DNA from: Ectocarpus siliculosus
Lineage: Eukaryota; Sar; Phaeophyceae; Ectocarpales; Ectocarpaceae
DNA: 12,239 nucleotides
NCBI GenBank assembly: GCA_000310025.1
Contig: FN648498.1
Location: 166,470-178,708, forward strand
Direction: 5' to 3'
In this document: piece by piece, positions 1 through 8,028 of the stretch
Numbering within the stretch: the first letter of the stretch is position 1
Layout: each line of letters opens with the position of its first letter
Position numbers and translations under genes: made by a program
The notes under the pieces: model-generated
Databases searched by the model: none
What the model saw: the letters and a program-made list of their open reading frames with translations, nothing else
Told to the model about the DNA's origin: nothing

Positions 1-20
1 GGACCCCCCCCCCCCCCACC
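1..20. repeat. Poly-C homopolymer at the left edge
   Basis: Fourteen consecutive C bases (4-17) lie at the very start of the window. A longer C run (11840-11857) lies near the other end, where sequence quality also appears to fail. Such tracts commonly break assemblies, so this edge may be a contig end. Its exact length should not be trusted. Confidence 0.8.
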
Positions 21-52
21 AGCAACACAGATACAGAGTATACAACCCCGGT

Positions 53-682
53 TAGCGCTATCTGCCCACGTTCAACGTGTTTGCCTTGGCGGGAACAATC
101 CGATTCTCCAACGGAATACTGCACACTACTGGCCTGGTATTCCGGAGCCGGCGGCAACTCAGGCATTCCTGGCATCCCTCCGTGTCCCGCTACGCCCACC
201 GCTGGCGACACCGCTGCGTCGTTCATTGCTCCGTCGTTCGTTATGCGCACACTCTCGAGAGATTGCGAGACAAGAGTGGGGTCGGCAGAGTGCAATATGG
301 GGGAGTTCTACTAAAAACTGTTGGACTTTCCCGGGCCGAGACTGTCACTTTAATCCTCTCACAGGTTTCTGTTTTTCCGCATGCCTCATGCCGCACGCCG
401 CACGCGGACGTTGAGGGCACGGCGGCACGACTGGATCGCACACACGTAATAACAGCACACAAACTCCGGTTGGGTGCGTCGATGAGCGAAGCTAGGCCAT
501 GCACACCCGGGGGGGATGGGAAGCAGTGCGACGAGGGAGGCCTTTCCCATGGCATGCAGCAGTCAGCTGTGGCCGCTCCCAGTGCAACCGTCACCTGGGG
601 GGATCGTCAATCGCGTATCTTTGCCACCACGGAGACAATCGACGAGCAACTGAGTAGGGTAAGGAGACGGATACCTGAGTAG
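53..682 (+). other. Unassigned long open frame, possibly coding
   Basis: The frame is open for about 208 codons between a TAG at 53-55 and a TAG at 680-682. That is longer than expected by chance in DNA of this composition, but there is no early ATG and no recognisable domain. A donor-like GGTAAGG lies near its end (about 658-664), so the last part could be an exon followed by an intron. The complementary strand is also open for 117 codons (241-594), which weakens the case. I do not recognise a product. It could be exonic sequence of a gene whose rest lies outside the window, or simply noncoding GC-rich DNA. Confidence 0.2.
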
Positions 683-2155
683 CTGAACAGGGGGGCGTGC
701 GAACGGTATCCAGACTATGTAGTGCTGTATCCACGTATCCACACGTCTACACCAGCTGGTCTACACGTCTTCACGTATCAACCACGGTGTAATGTAGGTT
801 TCTGTACTACGTGTACTTTAGCCTGCCGTTTTCTTCTTCTGTGGTCGGCGGCAGGTAGGCGTGGGTCTGCAGTCTACATACCTGTACAACATAGTTGACC
901 GATGGTGTGATCCAAGCCGATTCAAACCTACAGTACTTGCAAATGTGTTCGTGTCGAGGTGCGCTTGCTGTGCGCCACATTCATTCGCGGAGATATACCT
1001 ATACTATACATACGTGCTACACCAACCACAACCCGACGATGAAACAGGGAGCACTATATACTACACAATGTGTTACCGCACCACGGTACATCAACACAAC
1101 ACAAGATCGTGGAGATCCTCTGTAGTCTACTCGTTCATGTAGCTGCCTGAACGGTGTACCTGCTCACCTTACATGTAATTATTCTTCTTTTGTTTTCGAT
1201 ACACAACGCGTAGCAACACAAGTTTCTCCAATCAAATCCATTTGTACCACGTATTCCCCATCAAATCAAATGAATCTGCGCGCACGCACACAATGCCGGC
1301 TCTCTTGTGGGCATTCAGCCAAGGGCCCAACAAAAAACCCGCCGTCCACCATCTTCCCAACATCTTCCCAACATCTTCCTCTCCACCTTCCCAGCATAAC
1401 TATACTTCGTCGGATACACCCGCTTGCCGTCGGATACTCCCACCGTTACAAAACTGGAGGCCTGTAGCACAAAAAAACATTCAACCATTTACTGGTCTTT
1501 CGAGTCATACCACATTTTTCACGGACGTTGGAATGGCAATGGTTTACGTCGGCATTCGAAGGTTGTTGTTGTTGTTGTTGTTGTTGTTGTCTTCACATTA
1601 AAAACCGTTCCGATCGTATAATTGATTTTCCACGGACGAACCGCAAATGATTGAATGAAAGTAGGACGTTCGGATTTATTTTCCGTCACGTCGCAACATT
1701 TACTCGAACCTCTTTTTTTCCAGCTTTGTGCCCTTGATATTCTTGATATGCTGTGCACAGCAGTCCTCACGCACCGCCCTTCCGTTTAGCCTTACCCCGA
1801 GAGCTAGGGCGCCTGCGGCGTCCGAGCCCGGCGGCCTTGTACTTCATACACACACATGTACTGTAGCCAAGTACAGTTGGCGAACGTGATAATAACCTTG
1901 AGTACAAACCTTCGAGAAATAAAGACTCAGACCTTGGAGATACACAAGAATAACCCACAAAATAAACACGAAACACGCCTCAGCCGTGGATCATATGCAG
2001 ACTAGTCTACACTCTCGACTACAAATGACCTACAATATGCTAGACGGTGGTGACGAAGAAATTGGGCCTCGACCTGGCCACAAATTGGCGTTTCTTACAA
2101 GCGGGCGCAAACTGTACACAAGATTGCCACCTAACTGAAACTGTGTTGTTGAGTT
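683..2155. other. Noncoding stretch, no gene recognised
   Basis: Reading both strands I see no exon with convincing flanking splice sites and no RNA gene. The content is moderately AT-rich. It includes short imperfect repeats of GTCTACAC and CACGTATC between about 720 and 790, and a period-13 tandem of CATCTTCCCAA-like units near 1350-1382. The (GTT)n tract with its conserved flank (1562-1612) is listed separately. A 26-codon Lys/Arg-rich minus-strand frame ends near 1780 and is too short to call. Confidence 0.5.
1562..1612 (-). repeat. (GTT)n microsatellite with a conserved flank, inverted copy at 7089-7130
   Basis: A 29-base GTT tract (1562-1590) is directly followed by a 22-base unique segment ending CCGTTCCG (1591-1612). 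Read on the minus strand this is CGGAACGG, a T run, AATGTGAAG, then (AAC)n. The same arrangement occurs on the plus strand at 7089-7130 with only one extra T. A short conserved 3' segment ending in a simple-repeat tail resembles the 3' end of a non-LTR retroelement or SINE. No similarity continues upstream of the shared segment, so the element type is not established. Confidence 0.7.
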
Positions 2156-2287
2156 GTTACCCACAGGGGAGATAACGAACGCTATTAGTTCTATATACTT
2201 CTCGGGGAACGGTAGAAATACAAGTTCGTCATCGTACAACACTATCATCCCGAACTCTTTTCCATGGAAGAGACATGAATTCGTCGT
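2156..2287 (+). repeat. Dispersed repeat, copy 1
   Basis: This copy begins with GTTACCC-A-CAGGGGAGAT (2156-2173), matching 17 of 18 bases of 9697-9714. Ninety-nine bases after its start lies a CTCTTTTC block (from 2255) running into GAATTCGTCGT. The equivalent block in copy 2 lies 97 bases after its start, and about 25 of 31 aligned bases agree. A middle block with GTAGAAATACA is matched by GTAGACATACA in copy 2. The 3' side is A-rich (AAAAGAAACAAAAAC). The copies share orientation and block spacing, which supports common descent. The copy sits just upstream of the ankyrin gene. Confidence 0.65.
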
Positions 2288-2388
2288 CATTTTGAAAGCA
2301 AAAGAAACAAAAACAGTTAACTGCAGTGGACTACCTGGTATGGACCGAGTATCCTGTCTCTGCCTGGAGTAGATCCTAATTTACGTAC

Positions 2389-2498
2389 ATGACGTGCGTC
2401 ATCTCGCTGGGGTGCCAGGTGCGGCGAGAGAGAGACAGCGACCCGATCAAGACCGAACTCATGATGCGACGGGGCCAGCTCCTAGTCCGTTTCGCGAG
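2389..2498 (+). CDS. Ankyrin gene exon 1 (putative first coding exon)
   Basis: Residues 1-36 plus two bases of codon 37. The frame opens with ATG just after an in-frame TAA (2377-2379) and ends at donor GAG|GTAGGA. The segment RGQLLVRFAR (completed by the next exon) looks like the first helix of an ankyrin-type unit. The N-terminal part is rich in Arg and Asp. The main evidence is the exact phase fit with exon 2. Confidence 0.6.
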
Positions 2499-5041
2499 GT
2501 AGGAACGAGAACAGAACGTAGGTGGTACACACAGCAGGTTGTGAAAGGTGCAAAGGGTAGACCACTGAACGCATTGGAAGCACAGAGTGCCGGCCCGCTC
2601 GTGGGAAACAGTTGCTTTGAGCATGAGGCTCACGTAGCGGTAGATTTTTTTTTTGTAGTATTGTACTTGGGGTGGTCGATTCGCGGCGCGCGTTGTGATT
2701 CCTATAATATCATGCATGTGACTGGTATACGGGAAGGGGTAGATCGTAAGTATACTTGAGAAAAAAGGGCGGCGGGATTCCTTTGGCGTTAACAATTAAC
2801 GCCGTAGAAGCAGATTAATCTTTCTGTGTGACCCCGGAACGGGGCTCCTAGCTGTAAACGCCGTGCGGGGTAGGTAGACACACATCCTGCGAGAGACACC
2901 GGGAAATAGTCTACACGGCAAGAAAACGAACGACTAGGTGGTGCAGCACGGGAACACCATAATCGAATTTCGAAGGAACGCTCAGCTGTTTGTTACTTTC
3001 AAGCAAGGCGCTTTCTTGTAGCGCGTGGCAAAAATACTCAATGGCACGCACGGTGTGCGTAATAATTGTTTCAGGGAGGGTCGACTGCGGGACATGGACC
3101 AAGTCTCAAGAAGCTGTCCTCGTGGGGAAATGCTCGCGTGGTTCACGGTGCGAATGTTCAAGGAGGCGTGCGCGCACAACCACTTGCAAACGGTAAGGGA
3201 AAGGAAAGGGAGTGGCTGGAAATTGTCACACAAGAAGGTGTAGACGCAATCGACCGACGTGAGGCTTCTCCCACGTTTCGTTGTGGTGCACAAGGAGACA
3301 CACACGTGAACATGTTTTATCGCGTCAATTAGGAGAGTTAGCGGTTAGCGGGCGGGAAATAGGTGCCGGACTTGCACCGCAACTTTTGCCAGTCCTCATT
3401 GCAACGTTTAGCTGGAGCCCAAGCAGAAGGCAACTACGCAAAACCAATCCAGAGATTGAGCAGGGGAATCACCAACAACGCGCACAAGTAGGATTCTCGG
3501 GATAGAAGTAGAATTATCGACGTTGGCCGAACGTTTCTTCCACCGTCGGCGGTTTCTTCATGAACGGAGAACCTTCATCAAGCGCCGGCGGTTCTAGCAG
3601 TCCGCGTCTGCGTTAGGCTGTGATCGCTCATTGGCTAAAATCATTTCCAGGATTAGACCGGATGAAGCGTCCCAGCGGGGGGGCTTTCACTTGCGTTGAA
3701 GCTTCACGCCACACGCACCACCGTCGTTCTCCTCTGTACCAGCGCTAGGAGCACGCCCAGCCATGCACTCCCTTGGTGCTGTCCTCAGGCTTCCGGTTGT
3801 TTCCAAACATGCAAGCTCGGTGAACGTATAAAAATGTACGATGTCGCAGATGAGATTCATGGTCGATCATGGTCTTGATGTCGAATTCCACGCCGTGCTG
3901 GAGGCCGTGCACTGGTTGGTCGACGGTTGCGACGAAGAGCAAGACGGAATCGACGTTGTTCCGGCGATTGACTTCCTGGTGACGGAGGCGGGTATGCCCC
4001 CGGATGTGCAGGTAGGCGTACGGCCCCCCGACGCATGGCGGCATGCGCGCTACTTGTCAAGATTGATTTCTCGTAGCAAGCTTGTTGTGGTTTACGTTGC
4101 TCGTGATGCTTGCAGCTTCTCTCTCCCATTCCTTTTTCGATGGTGCTAGCATGGTACGTAGAGTAAATCAAAGAATGATCAATTTTGTCTACTTCGTGCC
4201 CAGAGAGGCACGTGCTCGTCCGAAGAGCCGTCACCCCGTCACTGCTGTCATCCACGGTGCTCGGATCTAGTCACGGTCTAACCTCCATCTCCTCGATATG
4301 CACTTCTCTTGACGAGGATGTGCAGGTACATTCGCAGGCGTCCACACTCGACATTGACTCGGGACAATACCTGACTGACCAGATCATCGCTCTAACCTCC
4401 GCATCGCCCTTGTCCTTCTATGGCTTGATATATGCTTTCGGAGGAAAAAATGCTGAGTCGCCGGAACGCGCACCCAATTACACTATAATACTGTTGTCTG
4501 CGTCTACATATATATCCAGAGAAAGTCGGACTTCCGCACCCCGCTGCACGTGGCTGTTCGAAGAGGGCTCTTCGAGGCAGCTCGGCGGCTGATCGAGCTT
4601 GGAGCAGACGTCAACGCCGTCGCAAAGGTATTTGATGCGCCAACCATTGCACTAGCGCTGTAGTTACTCCCCCACGGACGCCAAGTTGACGGAGCGGTTG
4701 TTCTGTGAAGTACAAGGGCCACCTACCCACCCACCCACCCCGGGGGTTGTGCATAGAAGTGGATCATTGTCGTTAACTTTCAGATCCAACCCGAAGGTTA
4801 TCGGCTTTTGCGCGGGGAGAGATAGGGCTTCGATTTTGACACGTCGTGGTCAGGGATGTCATCTCACACTGCAGATGGCTCCCCTAGGCAATGCCAAGGT
4901 AAGAGTGCGAAACGGTCTGACACGACATCAACGCGACGTCTGCTGCGGGGCGCAACTCTGTAATATTGACCCTGGAGGTTGTCGGTGCATTCTCGAAGAA
5001 GATAAGACCGCCAGCCAACCCGCGGGCCAGTCATACCTGAT

Positions 5042-5095
<54 letters not shown>

Positions 5096-5786
5096 GTCTT
5101 TTGTACAGCAGTTGTGGTTGCGTCGTTGGTGAATATATATGTGTTCCGCGCTCGGCTTGCTGCGTCCGCTTCGACTGGAAGCATGTCTGTGTACTGCTGT
5201 GCCTGTCTCCCCCGCCCGTTTTCCCCCTGCCCGCGATCGTGACTCCTGTCTCCTTGCTTACTCGCTTGGTTACTTGCCTCAGGGCGACGTGATGCCTCTG
5301 ACTCTCGCGGAAGAACCGGCAGAAACGGACGGGTTCCGCGCGACCGACGACACCTCGCCGGAAGCAGGTGACGACGTCGCCACCAAAGGGAAGGCGGCCG
5401 AGATCGCGGCGGGAGCGGCAGCAGTGAACCGCTACCACCTCACCCGTAACGACGGTGCCCGGGACGAGCAGGGGGTGAGAGAGGAGGATCACGACGTAGA
5501 GAGGATGTCACTGGCCGCCGAGAGGGGACGACAGTGCGGGGAAGAGACTTCGCACGTCGGCGGCGTTGGTGCACGCTCGCCTTCTCCGTCGTCTCGTTCC
5601 CTGTGCCGCCGCCGCTGGTCGCGGGTGATGGCGAGCCGTGCGCGCATTTGCGAGATTCTGGTGGAAAGGGGGGCCAGGAGGGGCTGGAGGAGGGCCCCGA
5701 GCGAGGAGCAGGTTGCGCTGGACAAGAAGTACGCCGTGCTGCTGGAAGGCGACGACGGCCGCAACTTTTGCACGTTCAGCGGCTGA
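2389..5786 (+). CDS. Ankyrin-repeat protein, spliced gene (5 exons plus one doubtful microexon)
   Basis: Proposed join: 2389-2498, 3075-3192, 3850-4011, 4520-4627, 5283-5786; an optional 24-base exon at 4875-4898 may be included. This gives 333 residues (341 with the microexon). All junctions are GT-AG and phases agree: the first intron splits an Arg codon AG|G and the others are phase 0. The joined protein shows successive ankyrin units. These are FKEACAHNHLQT|MRFMVDHGLDVEF at residues 65-89 across a splice, AIDFLVTEAG at 115-124, RTPLH...RLIELGADVNA at 136-163, and MPLTLAEE at 170-177. RICEILVERGAR (287-298) is a possible separated helix 2. Ankyrin repeats bind other proteins; no catalytic domain, signal peptide or membrane segment is visible, so a soluble intracellular adaptor is likely. 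Partner and pathway are unknown. An in-frame TAA at 2377 supports the ATG at 2389 as start. An acceptor-like CAG at 2416-2418 is the alternative, which would imply a missing upstream exon. Confidence 0.7.
3075..3192 (+). CDS. Ankyrin gene exon 2
   Basis: The acceptor TTGTTTCAG precedes 3075. The first base completes the Arg codon left open by exon 1, giving FAR|EGRLRDMDQ. The exon ends with CAA ACG before donor GTAAGG. The last part, FKEACAHNHLQT, is a recognisable ankyrin first helix (compare the family pattern A...GHLEVV). ATG at 3094 has a good start context and would be the start if exon 1 were not real. Confidence 0.65.
3850..4011 (+). CDS. Ankyrin gene exon 3
   Basis: Fifty-four codons. 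The frame has a stop (TAA, 3829-3831) shortly upstream, and CAG at 3847-3849 is the only acceptor that fits after it. Starting there, MRFMVDHGLDVEF continues the helix begun in exon 2 in the correct ankyrin register. The second half, AIDFLVTEAG, is another ankyrin second helix. The acceptor has a poor pyrimidine tract. Donor is GTAGGC. Confidence 0.7.
4520..4627 (+). CDS. Ankyrin gene exon 4 (best-preserved repeat)
   Basis: Thirty-six codons, close to the 33-residue ankyrin period. It carries the clearest family signature in the window: RTPLHVAVRRG, then RRLIELGADVNA. The acceptor follows a TATATATCCAG sequence and the donor is AAG|GTATTT. Entry and exit are both phase 0. Confidence 0.85.
4875..4898 (+). 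CDS. Possible optional 24-base microexon of the ankyrin gene
   Basis: Eight codons (MAPLGNAK) lie between CACTGCAG and AAG|GTAAGAG, in phase 0 on both sides, so inclusion or skipping keeps frame. Skipping leaves exactly eight residues between VN of exon 4 and PL of exon 6, the canonical ankyrin spacing. Inclusion adds eight residues to that loop. It may therefore be a chance pair of splice-like sites or an alternative exon. Confidence 0.3.
5042..5098 (+). repeat. (GTC)n microsatellite in the last ankyrin-gene intron
   Basis: Nineteen GTC units with one GTT interruption (about 5087-5089). It generates long Ser, Val, Arg or Thr runs in all frames, so frames through it are not genes. It lies in the intron before the last exon and is likely length-polymorphic. 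Confidence 0.9.
5283..5786 (+). CDS. Ankyrin gene last exon with stop
   Basis: One hundred sixty-seven codons plus TGA (5784-5786), after acceptor TTGCCTCAG. It opens with GDVMPLTLAEE, a further ankyrin first helix in register with exon 4. An acidic and Ala-rich stretch and a Ser/Arg-rich stretch (ARSPSPSSRS) follow. RICEILVERGAR, which resembles an ankyrin second helix, comes near the end. About 105 residues therefore separate the two halves of what would be one repeat. Either this is a real low-complexity insertion or an intron inside the exon has been read through. A strong donor-like GTGAGA at 5475 and a pyrimidine-rich stretch at about 5578-5625 are candidates, but no acceptor I tried restores the frame. 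Confidence 0.6.
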   Translation, partial: GDVMPLTLAEEPAETDGFRATDDTSPEAGDDVATKGKAAEIAAGAAAVNRYHLTRNDGARDEQGVREEDHDVERMSLAAERGRQCGEETSHVGGVGARSPSPSSRSLCRRRWSRVMASRARICEILVERGARRGWRRAPSEEQVALDKKYAVLLEGDDGRNFCTFSG

Positions 5787-5862
5787 CGACGGTGATGGCA
5801 AGAGGGTGCCGTCTTGTTGTGAATATCGTTCATGTTCCAACGGAGATAGAGGCGGATGGGGT

Positions 5863-5868
5863 AATAAA
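5863..5868 (+). promoter_or_regulatory. Poly(A)-signal-like hexamer after the ankyrin gene
   Basis: AATAAA lies 77 bases after the ankyrin stop codon, a plausible 3' UTR distance. The hexamer is common by chance and stramenopile signals are often weak. Confidence 0.4.
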
Positions 5869-6252
5869 TAGTGGAAGAGCCCGGGACGCGATGTTTGCTG
5901 ATACGCCGTTCCTTCTTTTTTCGGCACAAAAACACGAAACAAAATATGTTGTTTGAATCTACACATAGTCTAGACTGCATGCGGAACGAATGGGCAATGC
6001 CATTTTTATAATATCCACACGCCGTGTTCGATTACGTAGGTCAGTTCTACCAGCTAACTCTCGCGGCAACCTGAGCTAGGAGTAGTCCGGAGTCAGCCAG
6101 TCCTCATTCTGCCTTAGAATATATCTAGACAGATCATCCAACCAACTGCTGCGCCGTCCCATCAATGGATTCGAGGGGTAGACTATTGATAGTATGTTCG
6201 GGATTCTGCGTTCTCCCGTTTTGGCGATAACCAACAACCTGTAGACCTATAG

Positions 6253-6324
6253 CAGCTACAATGAATACATCTTCATGCCCGTGTGAACGACAGCTATATG
6301 TACATCTTCGTGCCTGCGTGAACG
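6253..6324 (+). repeat. Diverged tandem duplication, about 35-bp unit
   Basis: Two adjacent units (6253-6289 and 6291-6324) both start CAGCTA and both end with TACATCTTC, TGCC and GTGAACG blocks. The 24-base 3' parts differ at only three positions. Confidence 0.6.
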
Positions 6325-7088
6325 CCACTCTCACTCTCCTCTTCTACCTGCTGCTTGGTTGACATGGATATATTTGCCTAATATATATGTCAATATGTCA
6401 ACATTAATGATGGGGGCGCGACTGACCGTTTCTTGTCTGTGTCGCAACCCTGCTTGATTGACCTGGAACATGGGAATGTCTGTCGCAACTCGCAACAGAA
6501 AAATGGTACTACAATCGATCCTCCTGCTGCTGTATGTATGCGTATGTATGTAGTCAGTAGTTCAGCGTGCGACTTTCCATCCAATCTCCGAAGAAACAAA
6601 CCACCTGTCTGAATGCATACAACAACCAGTCAGTATACTTTCACCCACATGCCATGTGCGTAATATGGATACAGGTCTCAGGTCTCCACCAAACAAAATG
6701 GTATCCAATAAATAGTAAGAAAGCGCCAGTGATGACGATCAAGCACAAAGAAGGCAAGGTAACGACGAGAAGGATTTCGGATATATTTGACGTTCGAGGA
6801 GATTATGAGAAAAGTGTCATCGTCGTCGTCGTCGTGTGTGCCCACCCCCCCGCCCCGCGTTCATTTATTTGTTCGCCCCGCTTCCCTTCAATCATCTCTT
6901 TCATTCTTCATCTCCTTCCTTCTACCCCACCCTGTAACCTTAACCTGACCCTCACACAGCAGCAGTAACAACAGTAGCAAACTTGTGTGCATTGAGGCCT
7001 GATCTTTCCTGGCCTCCACCGGTCGGAATCGACCCCGTCAAGTGTTAGAAGACTAGTACCGACAGAAGAAGGTACTGAGCAGAGAGAA

Positions 7089-7130
7089 CGGAACGGTTTT
7101 TTAATGTGAAGACAACAACAACAACAACAA
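7089..7130 (+). repeat. Inverted copy of the 1562-1612 repeat, ending in (AAC)n
   Basis: CGGAACGG, a six-T run and AATGTGAAG, followed by an AAC tract (about 7112-7130), reproduce the reverse complement of 1562-1612 with one added T. The copies are 5.5 kb apart and in opposite orientation. Confidence 0.7.
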
Positions 7131-7974
7131 CTAACAACGGTCGGTATATATATATGGACGTATGTATGTGGTCAGCAGTTAATTTTAGTTTTTCGTAACG
7201 CAGACGACCCTTTTTTTTTACTCCTTTGTTCAAACAAGAGGCTCTATCACAAGTCTCGCGAAAACAGGAATCGCTGTCTGAACGACTGTCTGTTTGGTCT
7301 GGTCTGGTTGTGTCTGGTGTATGTACAGAGAGAGTGAGGGTTTCTTTGCTGTTTGTTTTTCGGGTCAAGGAGGGGGCATCGCAGATAGCGTTCTCGTACA
7401 CTGCTGTTTGTCCGCTCGAGCGTTGGATTTGTTCTTGCTTCTGCGGACCATGATTTCAATATCCTCTCTCTCCTATCTTTTTTTTTTTATCACAGCACAA
7501 CAACGAAGTTTCATCATTTTGTTTTGCCCCACGCTGCCGTCTCTACCCTACCACATACCTCTCACACCCCGCATCACTCTTCTCCCCAGCGTTCGGTGAG
7601 TTCAAGCGATCAACGTATCGGACAACAAGTGCGCCGGACGATAGGTGACAGGGTCGTTACGTGCTTGCTCATTGCGTTCGGCGCCCGTGGCATGTGTGGT
7701 GTGATCCGATGGGGTTGGTTCTCTTTTTCTCGCTTGCGGGTGCGTGGAGTGTGTGAGACGTGCATTGTTCGAAACGAGAGAGACAGGCAGGCGAAAAGCA
7801 GCAGCAGCCGCGTGCGGGCAGGTAACCTCCTAGCCCTAAACCGAGGCCACAACGCCAACACCTGCAGCTTGCTTTGTGGCCGTAAAGTGGTGCGGCACGG
7901 CGTTGCCGGCGGACAGCGGTGGCAGAGGGCGCGTCAGATTTATTCAGTAGATTCGGAGCGAAAAAGAACAACCG

Positions 7975-7990
7975 AGCAGCAGCAGCAGCC

Positions 7991-8024
<34 letters not shown>

Positions 8025-8028
8025 CAGC
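7975..8028 (+). repeat. (AGC)n microsatellite
   Basis: An AGC tract with two interruptions (around 7989 and 8021). In one plus frame it reads as polyglutamine and on the minus strand as polyalanine, polyleucine or polycysteine. The surrounding frame shows no domain, so I treat it as a simple repeat. Confidence 0.85.

Noticed and set aside
2376-2795. Minus-strand 139-codon frame
   Set aside because: It has no recognisable motif and overlaps exon 1 of the ankyrin gene, whose frame fits neighbouring exons.
3841-3849. ATG at 3841 as the start of a separate gene
   Set aside because: An in-frame stop lies just upstream, but the CAG at 3847-3849 splices the ankyrin helix from exon 2 into register; a TATAAAA seven bases before the ATG is too close to act as a TATA box.
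5042-5098. CRISPR-like array
   Set aside because: A uniform trinucleotide repeat without spacers is a microsatellite; nothing else in the window has repeat-spacer structure.
5031-5492. Minus-strand Arg-rich protein
   Set aside because: The Arg run is the (GTC)n microsatellite, and the rest is the reverse strand of the last ankyrin exon.
6567-6968. Possible exon around residues reading SKKAPVMTIKHKEGKVTTRR
   Set aside because: It looks somewhat protein-like, but codons are AT-rich unlike the confirmed exons, no family is recognisable, and the frame runs on into simple repeats.
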